In this document: positions 35,056 through 43,239 of the stretch, piece by piece | Layout of the letters: the number at the start of each line of letters is the position of its first letter | Position numbering within the stretch: position 1 is the first letter of the stretch | Origin: Bacteroidales bacterium | Lineage (GTDB): Bacteria > Bacteroidota > Bacteroidia > Bacteroidales > Muribaculaceae | Length of the DNA: 58,795 nucleotides | Direction: 5' to 3' | NCBI GenBank assembly: GCA_014800525.1 | Contig: JAAVFV010000059.1 | Location: 1-58,795, forward strand | Translations under genes and position numbers: made by a program | The notes under the pieces: generated by a model | The model's input: only the letters and a program-made list of their open reading frames with translations | What the model was told of the DNA's origin: nothing | The model's database searches: none

Positions 35056-36303
35056 TTACTCCGAAGCCTCATCCTCCATTTCGGCAGCCAGGTCATCATA
35101 CTTCTGGAAGAGGAAATCATTATAAGGGAAGCGCTCTGAATGAATTTCCTTAGCCTTTTCGTAGAGGAGTTCCTTTAGACGGTCGATATTTATTTTTTCC
35201 TTAGCAGAGATGAATACGCAATTATTGTCCATCTTTGCCATCCACATCTTTTCGAATTCCTCGAGAGGGATGTTCTCCCGGGTGCGGGGAGTGAGATCAT
35301 CGGCATCCTTGGGAACATGGTGGAACGCGTCGATCTTATTGAAGACCATAATCATGGGCTTCGTGTTTGGCCCGCAAACATCGGCGAGGGTTTTATTCAC
35401 CACCTCGATCTGTTCCTCAAACTGAGGATGACTCACATCGACCACATGAACCAGTATATCGGCCTCGCGAACCTCATCGAGAGTTGACTTGAAAGAATCG
35501 ACAAGATGAGTCGGGAGCTTACGGATAAAACCGACGGTATCGGTAAGGAGGAAAGGCAGATTGTCGATAATCACCTTACGGACTGTGGTATCAAGGGTGG
35601 CGAAAAGTTTATTTTCGGCGAACACCTCGCTCTTGCTCAGGAGATTCATGAGAGTGGACTTCCCGGCATTTGTGTATCCGACAAGCGCAACACGGGTGAG
35701 TTTTCCCCGATTCTTACGTTGCACACTCTTCTGCTTATCGATATTTCGGAGTTCCTCCTTGAGGCGGGAAATTTTATCGAGGATAATACGGCGGTCGGTC
35801 TCAATCTGGGTTTCACCCGGGCCACGCATACCGATACCTCCGCGCTGACGTTCGAGGTGGGTCCACATTCGGGTGAGTCGGGGGAGGAGGTATTGATACT
35901 GGGCAAGCTCCACTTGAGTGCGGGCAGTGGCGGTCTGAGCGCGCTTAGCGAAAATATCCAGGATAAGGCTTGTGCGGTCGAGAATCTTGACCTTTAATTC
36001 ATTCTCAATATTTGCCACCTGTTTAGATGACAGATCATCATCGAAAATCACCAGACCAATATCGTTGTCCTCCACGTACTGGCGGATTTCCTCCAGTTTG
36101 CCTTTACCCACATAAGTACGTGGATTAGGCCAATCAACTTTCTGAATAAACCGGGCTTGAGTCTCGGCGCCGGCCGTATGGGCGAGAAACTCGAGTTCGT
36201 CGAGATACTCGCGGCATTTGGTTTCGTTCTGCTTATTAGTGGCGAGACCAACTAAAACAGCTCGTTCGTTAGCCTCCTGATTTATAATGTTATCTTCAAT
36301 CAT
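35056..36303 (-). CDS. hflX: GTPase HflX
   Basis: Ribosome-associated GTPase of 415 residues that splits or rescues stalled 70S ribosomes. The N-terminal domain contains YVGKGKLEE and a basic helix; the glycine-rich linker is RGGIGMRGPGETQIETDRR; the G domain has P-loop GYTNAGKST (209-217), DTVGF (255-259) and NKID. The C-terminal tail is short and acidic. Length and motifs are normal. It lies between the DUF4954 gene downstream and a small remnant of an inverted-repeat element upstream (36404-36438). Confidence 0.95.
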   Translation of the reverse strand: MIEDNIINQEANERAVLVGLATNKQNETKCREYLDELEFLAHTAGAETQARFIQKVDWPNPRTYVGKGKLEEIRQYVEDNDIGLVIFDDDLSSKQVANIENELKVKILDRTSLILDIFAKRAQTATARTQVELAQYQYLLPRLTRMWTHLERQRGGIGMRGPGETQIETDRRIILDKISRLKEELRNIDKQKSVQRKNRGKLTRVALVGYTNAGKSTLMNLLSKSEVFAENKLFATLDTTVRKVIIDNLPFLLTDTVGFIRKLPTHLVDSFKSTLDEVREADILVHVVDVSHPQFEEQIEVVNKTLADVCGPNTKPMIMVFNKIDAFHHVPKDADDLTPRTRENIPLEEFEKMWMAKMDNNCVFISAKEKINIDRLKELLYEKAKEIHSERFPYNDFLFQKYDDLAAEMEDEASE

Positions 36304-36403
36304 TGTCTAATATGGGTTATAATTGGATGGAGCCATAAGAGAAGAGAGGAGATGGTGTCAGTGATATAACAAATAATGAAGAATAAATGTTAAAAATCGG
36401 ATA

Positions 36404-36438
36404 TAAGTAAGGATTAATTAATTTTGAACACTTACTTA
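36404..36438. repeat. Collapsed inverted-repeat element remnant
   Basis: TAAGTAAG (36404-36411) and CTTACTTA (36431-36438) flank TTAATTTTGAACA; the right half equals the last 21 bases of the 196-bp element at 21630-21825. It looks like an element that has lost its core by internal deletion. Located between hflX and the OmpH-like gene. Confidence 0.7.
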
Positions 36439-36454
36439 GCCTAAAAAGGCAATA

Positions 36455-36491
36455 GAAAAATGAAGCGGACAGAGGGGACCCTCCATCCGCT
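36455..36491 (-). terminator. Terminator of the OmpH-like lipoprotein gene
   Basis: A 12-13 bp stem with two wobble pairs (36464-36476 with 36479-36491) and a very short loop is followed on the minus strand by TTCATTTTT. It lies about 30 bases after the stop. Confidence 0.8.
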
Positions 36492-36521
36492 TTATGAAAG
36501 CATAAAAAGGGAATCCCCTTA

Positions 36522-37121
36522 TTATTTCTTAACCTTGTTATACTGGGCATTAAGACCCTCGACCACTTCATTTGTGATATCAAGAGCGGGGTTGATATAG
36601 AGAGTCGAACCCTTGAAGAAGATTGCGTCATACCCACGCTTTTTGGCGTATTCCTTGATGAAAGCTTCGATGGAATCATTTACAGCCTTCTGTCCCTGCA
36701 TTGCGGAATTTTCGAAATTAGACTGCAGATTGGCCATCGACTTACGGGCTCTTTCCTCAAGGGCGGCGAGTTCCTTCTGGTCGGCATTATAGGAAGCCTC
36801 TGAGAGATAACCGTTATTCTGGAGCTTATTCTGCATCTTGGAAGCTTTCCCTTCGAGTTCGGTGCGGTGTTTATTGGCCTGGCTTTCCATGCTTGTCTGC
36901 ATACGGATCATCTCATCCTGATAATCCTTAGCGAGATGATATTTGGCGAGCAGGGTATCTCCATCCACATATCTATAATTGGGAAGAACGGCAGCGGCCT
37001 TTTCTGAATTTTTTGCTGCAGGAGCTGCAGCGGGTGTTGTTGCCTCTTGCTTATCGCATGAAACATTGAGCATTGCTCCGGCGAGAATTAGAGAAGCGGC
37101 GAACAGATGTGTTGTTTTCAT
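36522..37121 (-). CDS. Skp/OmpH-like periplasmic chaperone lipoprotein
   Basis: Protein of 199 residues with a lipoprotein signal peptide (FAASLILAGAMLNVSC, lipobox LNVSC with Cys22). The mature region is an OmpH/Skp domain: a short N-terminal strand YRYVDGDTLLAKYHLAKD, a long charged helical hairpin (about 75-145, rich in K/E/Q/A), then GYDAIFFKGSTLYINPALDITNEVVEGLNAQY, which is the conserved Skp C-terminal core. Skp-type proteins hold outer-membrane proteins in the periplasm; the lipid anchor in this branch would fix it to a membrane. It carries its own terminator. A 420-bp gap separates it from the divergently transcribed pepD. Confidence 0.87.
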   Translation of the reverse strand: MKTTHLFAASLILAGAMLNVSCDKQEATTPAAAPAAKNSEKAAAVLPNYRYVDGDTLLAKYHLAKDYQDEMIRMQTSMESQANKHRTELEGKASKMQNKLQNNGYLSEASYNADQKELAALEERARKSMANLQSNFENSAMQGQKAVNDSIEAFIKEYAKKRGYDAIFFKGSTLYINPALDITNEVVEGLNAQYNKVKK

Positions 37122-37541
37122 TATTAAAAACAGTTGTATTAGCGTATTATGGGAGGAGAAGAGGAGAAATCGATAATCAGTGAGGTTTCTTGGGAGAGTG
37201 GTGACATCCTCCTGATTTCTTCACAGTTTTGCTTAGAGAGAGCAAAAGTAATGATATTCCGAGAAATATCAGCGTCAAGAATAAAGTTTTCACTAATTTT
37301 AATATTTGATAGGGAAAGATAATCCAGTCCCGCTGCAAATTTAACAAAAAATTCGTGATATTCATTCAAAAGTCCTCACCAATCAGAAATATTTGTTATA
37401 TTTGAAGAGCGATAGGAAAGAAGATCCGGATCTCAGGCCTGACAGGAATGGAGCGCTGAAGCAATTGTGAGAGGCTGTTATCTGCCTGCTATATCCGGAA
37501 AGGGAACCATGAAAAGAAAATAATAACGAAGAACTCAAAAT
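37122..37541. other. Divergent intergenic region between the OmpH-like gene and pepD
   Basis: A -7-like box TATATTTG lies at 37397-37404 on the plus strand, giving a roughly 130-nt leader to pepD, but no proper -33 is visible. On the minus strand TAAATTTG (37336-37343) could be the -7 for the OmpH-like gene; a CAAA 23 nt away is a poor -33. No gene or repeat is supported here; the 76-codon minus-strand frame has no recognisable features. Confidence 0.4.
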
Positions 37542-38999
37542 ATGGAAATAAAAGATCTTAAGCCGGAATTGATCTGGCAATGTTTCGACGAGATCACAAA
37601 GATTCCCCGTCCCTCATGTCACGAAGAGAAAATTCGTGAATTCCTTGTCAAATTTGCCAAAGACCATGACATTGAAGTAAAGACAGATAAGGTGGGTAAT
37701 GTAGTGATGCGTAAAGCCGCCACCCGCGGTCATGAGAATGCACCGACAGTGATTCTTCAGGCACACATGGATATGGTATGCGAGAAGAACAGCGATGTTG
37801 AGCATGACTTCATGAAAGATCCGATCCAGACCTATATCGATGGTGAATGGGTAAAGGCCAAAGGCACCACACTTGGAGCTGATAACGGCATAGGAGTTGC
37901 GGCCGCAATGGCTGTGATGCTCGACAAAGATCTGGTGCATGGTCCTCTGGAGGCACTCTTCACAGTGAATGAGGAGATCGGTCTTGAGGGAGCACAGAAT
38001 ATCGGCAAGGACATGATCACAGGCACAATGCTTCTGAATCTTGATTCAGAGGATGATGGCGAGATATTTGTGGGCTGTGCCGGTGGAATCGATACCACCG
38101 CCACATTCACCTATAACCGAAGCTGTACTCCTGAGCACTTCAAATATATGAAGATTTCTGTATCGGGTCTGCTTGGTGGTCATAGCGGCGGCGATATCCA
38201 TCTTGGACGCGCAAACGCCAATAAACTTGTATCGCGCTTCATGTGGGAATGTTCTCAGAAATGGGACATCTGTCTGTGCACTATAGAGGGAGGAAACCTG
38301 CGTAATGCCATTCCGCGAGAGGCTCATGCAGTGTTCGGCATCCATACCGACCAGCATGCCGAGATGATGAAGGCCATCAAGAGATTTGCAACGGAGGTGA
38401 CAGCCGAATACGCCGGAGTGGAGCCTTCGATGAACATCAAGATAGAGGAAGTGGAGCGTCCGGAATATTGCATTGATTCGGATACATCGATAGCATTGAT
38501 CCGTGCGGTATACAGTGCTCCTCATGGAGTGATCTCGATGAGCCGCGATCTTCCCGGGCTTGTGGAGACATCCACAAACCTTGCATCTGTGAAGATGAAG
38601 GACGACCATAAGATTGTGGTCACTACCTCGCAGCGCTCTTCCGTAGAGAGTCGTAAAGAAGATATCGCAGGTATTGTGGAGGCTCATTTCCAGCTTGCGG
38701 GAGCAGATGTGACACATAGTGATGGCTATCCCGGATGGGCACCCAATATGAAATCTCCGATCATGCAGATTTCGGCAGATGCCTATGAGGAACTCTTTGG
38801 TCAGAAACCGGCTATCAAGGCCATTCATGCAGGTCTGGAATGCGGACTCTTCCTGGCCAAATATCCGAAGCTGGATATGGTAAGCTTTGGGCCGACCATG
38901 ACAGGAGTTCATTCTCCCGATGAGCAGCTTCTGATCCCGACAGTGGATAAATTCTGGAAGCACCTTTGCAAGGTGCTTGAGAAGGTGGCTAATATGTAA
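37542..38999 (+). CDS. pepD: Aminoacyl-histidine dipeptidase (PepD-like), first copy
   Basis: Zinc-dependent dipeptidase of 485 residues in the M20C (PepD) family; it cleaves Xaa-His and other dipeptides in the cytoplasm. The metal-site motifs are ILQAHMDMVCEK (His/Asp), TTLGADNGIG (bridging Asp), NEEIGLEGAQ (catalytic Glu and metal Glu) and NLDSED, with the His ligand near HAGLECGLF. A lid/dimerisation domain is inserted in the middle, as in the family. No signal peptide. It starts a three-gene cluster with a muramidase and a second PepD. Confidence 0.94.
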   Translation: MEIKDLKPELIWQCFDEITKIPRPSCHEEKIREFLVKFAKDHDIEVKTDKVGNVVMRKAATRGHENAPTVILQAHMDMVCEKNSDVEHDFMKDPIQTYIDGEWVKAKGTTLGADNGIGVAAAMAVMLDKDLVHGPLEALFTVNEEIGLEGAQNIGKDMITGTMLLNLDSEDDGEIFVGCAGGIDTTATFTYNRSCTPEHFKYMKISVSGLLGGHSGGDIHLGRANANKLVSRFMWECSQKWDICLCTIEGGNLRNAIPREAHAVFGIHTDQHAEMMKAIKRFATEVTAEYAGVEPSMNIKIEEVERPEYCIDSDTSIALIRAVYSAPHGVISMSRDLPGLVETSTNLASVKMKDDHKIVVTTSQRSSVESRKEDIAGIVEAHFQLAGADVTHSDGYPGWAPNMKSPIMQISADAYEELFGQKPAIKAIHAGLECGLFLAKYPKLDMVSFGPTMTGVHSPDEQLLIPTVDKFWKHLCKVLEKVANM

Positions 39000-39037
39000 G
39001 GATGTCTAAATACATATATCCCGATAAGAGATTAAAT

Positions 39038-39868
39038 ATGAAGCAATCCCTTAAGAGAATATTAGGCACGATATTATTGGTGGGCGCGATAGTCGGAATG
39101 ATTCCGGCTATGGCGCCTTGCCATATAATAGCAGCGGAAAGGAAGGCAAAGATAGAGAAGCCGGAGAAGGCTAAGAAAAAAAAGTCAAAGAAAAAAGACA
39201 AGAAGGCTCGTTCCGAAAATACTGAAATAACCGAAAATGCTGATTCCCAGGAAAAAGCAGGAAAATCGGAGAAATCGGGGAAAGCAATGTCCGACCGCTA
39301 CGACCATATTTCAAAAGCTGAATTTGATAAGGTGGCGAAGCGTCTCGGGGTGGAGGTTGCCGCCATTAAGGCGGTGGTGGCTATCGAGGCCGGTCCGGGA
39401 ATGAAAGGATTCTGGGCCCCCGGGGCGCCCGTAGTCAACTTCGATGCCTCAATGTATTCGCGCTTCAAGAATAAGGTTGAAAATCAGAAGGGAAACAAGT
39501 CGGTGAAAGTTCCGTCAGGATTATCTGGGCCTCACCATAAAGCCTGGCAACGCCTTGTCAATGCGATGCATAATAATGAAGAAGGCGCTATGATGGGAAC
39601 ATTCTGGGGGATGTTCCAGATTGGAGGCTTTAATTATAAGAAGTGCGGATGCAAGAGTGTCAAAGAATTTGTGAAGCGGATGAGCGAATCGGAGGATGAG
39701 CAGTTGGAGCTCTTCGCCACATTCATTGAGACGAGCGGAATGGTGAAGGATCTTAGAGCCCGCAACTGGGCCGGGTTCGCACGGCAATATAATGGGTCGA
39801 GCTATGCCAGCCGCGGCTACCATACAAAAATGGCCTCCGCTTATGCAAAATTCAAAAGAGAAGAATAA
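39038..39868 (+). CDS. Secreted N-acetylmuramidase (DUF3380-type)
   Basis: Predicted cell wall hydrolase of 276 residues cutting the glycan strand of peptidoglycan. The ATG at 39038 gives a signal peptide (basic MKQSLKR, then ILGTILLVGAIVGMIPAMA). A Lys/Glu-rich linker follows (about 35-85), then a DUF3380/N-acetylmuramidase domain with the probable catalytic Glu in AIKAVVAIEAGPGMKGFW and the family-type VVNFDASMYSRFKN, GTFWGMFQIGGFNYKKCG and RNWAGFARQYNG segments. An earlier ATG at 39002, three bases past the pepD stop, would add 12 residues and disrupt the signal peptide charge pattern. The domain is often seen in phage endolysins, but no phage genes are near. It is enclosed by two pepD paralogues. 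Confidence 0.85.
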   Translation: MKQSLKRILGTILLVGAIVGMIPAMAPCHIIAAERKAKIEKPEKAKKKKSKKKDKKARSENTEITENADSQEKAGKSEKSGKAMSDRYDHISKAEFDKVAKRLGVEVAAIKAVVAIEAGPGMKGFWAPGAPVVNFDASMYSRFKNKVENQKGNKSVKVPSGLSGPHHKAWQRLVNAMHNNEEGAMMGTFWGMFQIGGFNYKKCGCKSVKEFVKRMSESEDEQLELFATFIETSGMVKDLRARNWAGFARQYNGSSYASRGYHTKMASAYAKFKREE

Positions 39869-39980
39869 TTCCTCACGACAATAAAACCGAGAAACCAATA
39901 AATCAACAGGACTACAAAACTGATAAATACTGTAGAACCATAAAAACAACAATCCAGCAGGGGCTATAAAACAATAAATT

Positions 39981-41435
39981 ATGAAAATTACAGACTTAGA
40001 ACCGAAACTCATCTGGGAATGCTTTGACCAGATAACAAAAATACCACGTCCGACACATCACTTGGACCGTATGCGTGAATTTCTCGTAAGTTGGGCAGAG
40101 AGTCACAATCTGGCCGTGGCCACAGATGCAGTAGGAAATGTGGTGATACGTAAGCCTGCCACTCCGGGCCACGAGAATGCACCGACAGTGATTCTTCAGG
40201 GTCATCAGGATATGGTGGCCGAAAAACTTCCTAGCAAGCAACACGACTTCCTTACGGATCCGATCACTACCATAGTGGATGGCGAATGGGTCCGTGCAGA
40301 TGGCACAACCTTGGGAGCTGATAACGGAATGGGCTGTGCTGCCGCTATGGCTGTGCTGATTGATGAAAATCTGGAGCATGGCCCGCTTGAATGTCTCTTT
40401 ACCGTGGATGAGGAGCAGGGATTGATTGGAGCGAATGGTCTGCAGCCGGGATTCGTAACGGGGAATATTCTTCTCAACCTTGATTCGGAAGAGATGGGCC
40501 AGTTGGTAATCGGATGTGCCGGCGGCAAGATCACTGATATTCGCGTACCATATCAGAAGGTACCGGCTACAGCTGGACTGATTTACTATAAGGTAGAGAT
40601 CGGGGGGCTTAAAGGCGGCCATTCCGGAATGGAGATCAATCTCGGCAGAGGGAACGCCAACCAACAGCTGGCCCGTTTCCTCTTTGAATGCAGTCAGGAA
40701 TTCGCATTCGAGATGGCTGAGATCGATGGTGGAAATCTTGCCAATGCAATACCGCGTGATGCATGGGCTGTAATCGGAGTGGCTGCCGATGATGTACCGG
40801 TGCTGGCAAGATTGGCTATGCAATATAACGAGCAGATGCATGCAGAATTCAAGGGCGTGGAGAATCCGGAGTTTATGCTTTCTCTTGATCAGACAGAGAA
40901 CCGTGACACAGTGATTGATTCCCTTACGGCACATAATCTGATCAAGGCTCTATTCGCATGTCCTAACGGAGTGCAGGGAATGTCGCATGCAATCGAAGGG
41001 TTGGTGGAGACCTCCTGCAATCTTGCTTCGGTAAAGATGAAAGAACCGGGCATGATTGATGTCACTGTACATCAGCGCTCATCAGTGGATAGTCGCAGAG
41101 ATGAGATAGCAGACCGTATCAAGGCTCTTTTCATGCTCATTGGAGCTACTGTTTCCTTCTCGGATGCATATGTGGGCTGGGCACCGAATCCCGATTCTGA
41201 AATACTTCGAATCGCTACGGAGAGTTATCGCGACATATTCCATACCGAACCCAAGGTTGAGGCACTTCATGCCGGTCTTGAATGCGGCCTTTTCCTCGAA
41301 AAGATGCCTGCACTTGATATGGTAAGCTTTGGGCCGACACTGAAGGATATTCATTCTCCCGCAGAAAAGGCAAATATTCAGTCGGTGGCTGACTTCTGGA
41401 AGCTTCTTACGGAGATTCTGCGTCGACTGGCATAA
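39981..41435 (+). CDS. Aminoacyl-histidine dipeptidase (PepD-like), second copy
   Basis: M20C dipeptidase of 484 residues, a paralogue of the gene at 37542, with the same length and motif order: ILQGHQDMVAEK, TTLGADNGMG, DEEQGLIGAN, NLDSEE and HAGLECGLFLEK. The first metal motif is HQD here instead of HMD, an accepted variation. The two proteins differ throughout the lid domain, which suggests an old duplication with divided substrate range. It ends in a strong terminator at 41456. Confidence 0.93.
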   Translation: MKITDLEPKLIWECFDQITKIPRPTHHLDRMREFLVSWAESHNLAVATDAVGNVVIRKPATPGHENAPTVILQGHQDMVAEKLPSKQHDFLTDPITTIVDGEWVRADGTTLGADNGMGCAAAMAVLIDENLEHGPLECLFTVDEEQGLIGANGLQPGFVTGNILLNLDSEEMGQLVIGCAGGKITDIRVPYQKVPATAGLIYYKVEIGGLKGGHSGMEINLGRGNANQQLARFLFECSQEFAFEMAEIDGGNLANAIPRDAWAVIGVAADDVPVLARLAMQYNEQMHAEFKGVENPEFMLSLDQTENRDTVIDSLTAHNLIKALFACPNGVQGMSHAIEGLVETSCNLASVKMKEPGMIDVTVHQRSSVDSRRDEIADRIKALFMLIGATVSFSDAYVGWAPNPDSEILRIATESYRDIFHTEPKVEALHAGLECGLFLEKMPALDMVSFGPTLKDIHSPAEKANIQSVADFWKLLTEILRRLA

Positions 41436-41455
41436 ATAATTACATAAATAATTAG

Positions 41456-41493
41456 AGGTTCGGTTCTCTGCACTGGAGCACCGAACCTTTTTT
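41456..41493 (+). terminator. Terminator after the second pepD
   Basis: AGGTTCGGT (41456-41464) pairs perfectly with ACCGAACCT (41480-41488), then a T-run to 41493. It closes the pepD-muramidase-pepD unit. Confidence 0.92.
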
Positions 41494-41604
41494 ATATTCG
41501 GGCCGTTAGAATATTAGGTCATATGATATTATGCGGCCTATTGGGGCAAGTCGTTGTGCTACTCATTAAAAGCAATAATAAAGAATAACCAATAACCGAA
41601 AACA

Positions 41605-42255
41605 ATGCTACCTTATATATCAATTGGAATCTTCATCGATGGAGGCTATTACGCCAAAATCAACAGAGCATTAAAGGCTCAGGAACGTTCAATCATCAGG
41701 GTAAGATCCCTTTTTGATTACATATGCTCCCGACTGGCCATGGAGGAGGGGATTCATGTCTCTGATTGCCAGATCACAGAGGCGCACTATTTCCGTGGAA
41801 GATTCCGTGTGAAGGAAGCTTACGACAAACATCTACTGTATAATGAGCGGAAATTTGAGGATACGCTGATAGAGAACGACGTAATCTTCCATTATAAGCA
41901 TCTAAGGGAGGTGGACCGCGATGGTCAATCGGAAGTGGTGGAAAAAGGTGTGGATGTCTGGTTCGCTCTTGAAGCCTACGAGTTAGCGGCATTCAGGAAA
42001 TTTGATTATGTGGTTCTTGTCACAGGAGATGCCGATCAGGAGATGCTTGTGCGAAAATTGAAAGCATTGAAGATTAAGACAGTGTTGCTGACATGGAATC
42101 TTACTGATGTGGATGCCACATCCCCGTTATTACGTGAAGAGGCCGGACATCACTGGGAATTGTCGGAGATTATGTACGACTCTCCCATGCTGAAGAAACA
42201 GTTGCTGTATAAGCTACGAGAGCCGGCAGTCACACCGTTGGGAGATATGTTCTGA
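41605..42255 (+). CDS. NYN-domain protein (LabA-like)
   Basis: Protein of 216 residues with a PIN-like NYN domain, a predicted Mg-dependent ribonuclease fold. The acidic site is formed by Asp12 (IGIFIDGGYY), Asp near 121 (EKGVDVWFALEA) and Asp near 146-148 (VTGDADQEML), in the usual NYN order. The C-terminal 50 residues are helical, with no recognised extra domain such as OST-HTH. Likely acts on RNA in the cytoplasm; target unknown. It stands alone between the pepD cluster and a small lipoprotein gene (48 bases downstream). Confidence 0.87.
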   Translation: MLPYISIGIFIDGGYYAKINRALKAQERSIIRVRSLFDYICSRLAMEEGIHVSDCQITEAHYFRGRFRVKEAYDKHLLYNERKFEDTLIENDVIFHYKHLREVDRDGQSEVVEKGVDVWFALEAYELAAFRKFDYVVLVTGDADQEMLVRKLKALKIKTVLLTWNLTDVDATSPLLREEAGHHWELSEIMYDSPMLKKQLLYKLREPAVTPLGDMF

Positions 42256-42303
42256 TGGATGCTGTTTTAAAATAATGAAACAATTATAAAAACTAAGAAT
42301 GAT

Positions 42304-42804
42304 ATGAAAAAATTAATGACAGCTGTAGCAGCCTTCTTCTGCCTTATAATGGCATCATGTGGAGGCGGAAATGCAGTGGATGTAGCAAGTGTAGCATCAC
42401 GTTTGGCTTCCGGAGAAACTCTGACTGAAGCTGATTATACGTCAATGATCAACTATTGCGAGGATTATGCAAAGAAAGCACAGGGTTATTATGATGTGAT
42501 CAATGCCGCTCCCAACGATAGTACCGCGGAGGCTATCAAGGCCACCAACAGTCTTGCAGACCTTATGGCCGGAGCAAAATATCTTGAGCCTTTCCGCAAG
42601 GCATTGTTTGCCGCCAATGCGCAGGAACTTGGTTCGGAGAACGCACGCCGCATGGAGGAACTCTCCAAATATGAGGCATTCCCGATTGCAGACGTAAGCG
42701 ATTCCACAATGATGAATCCAGAGCAGGTGGGAGATGTTGTGGAGACTCCCAATTCTGATACCACTGGTGTGGTTGCAGCCGGTGATGGTGTGGCAGTGAA
42801 GTAA
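42304..42804 (+). CDS. Small lipoprotein of unknown function
   Basis: Protein of 166 residues with a type II signal peptide (MKKLMTAVAAFFCLIMASC, Cys19 followed by Gly-Gly-Gly, which in Bacteroidetes may precede surface export). The mature part is mostly alpha-helical, acidic and alanine-rich (SVASRLASGETLTEADYTSMINYCEDYAKKAQGYYDVI), and ends in a low-complexity tail. I do not recognise the family. It is followed by a perfect 18-bp hairpin. Confidence 0.75.
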   Translation: MKKLMTAVAAFFCLIMASCGGGNAVDVASVASRLASGETLTEADYTSMINYCEDYAKKAQGYYDVINAAPNDSTAEAIKATNSLADLMAGAKYLEPFRKALFAANAQELGSENARRMEELSKYEAFPIADVSDSTMMNPEQVGDVVETPNSDTTGVVAAGDGVAVK

Positions 42805-42849
42805 AAATGAAAGGCATCAAAAGATAATCAAAATATAATAGTAAAACAT

Positions 42850-42891
42850 ATGGAGGAGACGAATCCGGAGAGACGGATTCGTCTCCTCCAT
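42850..42891 (+). terminator. Perfect 18-bp hairpin after the lipoprotein gene
   Basis: Arms 42850-42867 and 42874-42891 are exact reverse complements with a 6-nt loop GAGAGA. The trailing sequence (GATATTTAA) is only weakly U-rich, so it may be a terminator or an RNA 3'-end stabiliser. It sits upstream of the glmS promoter. Confidence 0.7.
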
Positions 42892-42943
42892 GATATTTAA
42901 CTGTACGTCTTATTGGAAATTAACAAAAGGATAAAATGGATAA

Positions 42944-42974
42944 TTGGCAAAACCGAATAAAAGTATTATTTTTG
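42944..42974 (+). promoter_or_regulatory. Promoter of glmS
   Basis: TTG (42944-42946), a 20-nt spacer and TATTTTTG (42967-42974) match the Bacteroidetes consensus. A leader of about 260 nt would follow; at 43135-43215 it contains short direct repeats (ACTTAAATT twice, AAGTAGCTA twice). No glmS ribozyme is expected in this phylum and I see none. Confidence 0.72.
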
Positions 42975-43239
42975 CGTTAAGAATATAAGCTGAATTAGAT
43001 AGCGGAGAAACTGACTTGGAAAAACCCTTGTGTGAAGAGGAATCCGACTCGACTAACTGACCCCTTATATATTAACTAAATAGGGAATCTGATTCACCCG
43101 AACCCGGCAAAACCGGATATGGGGCTACAAAACTATATGGAGTTACTTAAATTTATGGAGCAACTTAAATTATGTGTAGCTGCTTGATTGGAAGTAGCTA
43201 TGGAAGTAGCTAAACAAAGAAATAACCTATAACTTACAT

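Noticed and set aside
37139..37369. 76-codon minus-strand frame upstream of the OmpH-like gene
   Set aside because: No start context, motif or signal peptide, and it covers probable promoter sequence.
39038..39868. Muramidase as part of a prophage
   Set aside because: The domain is common in endolysins, but both neighbours are peptidase genes, and no holin, tail or integrase genes are present.
42975..43239. glmS ribozyme
   Set aside because: The ribozyme is known mainly from Firmicutes and relatives, and I see no match to its conserved core in this leader.
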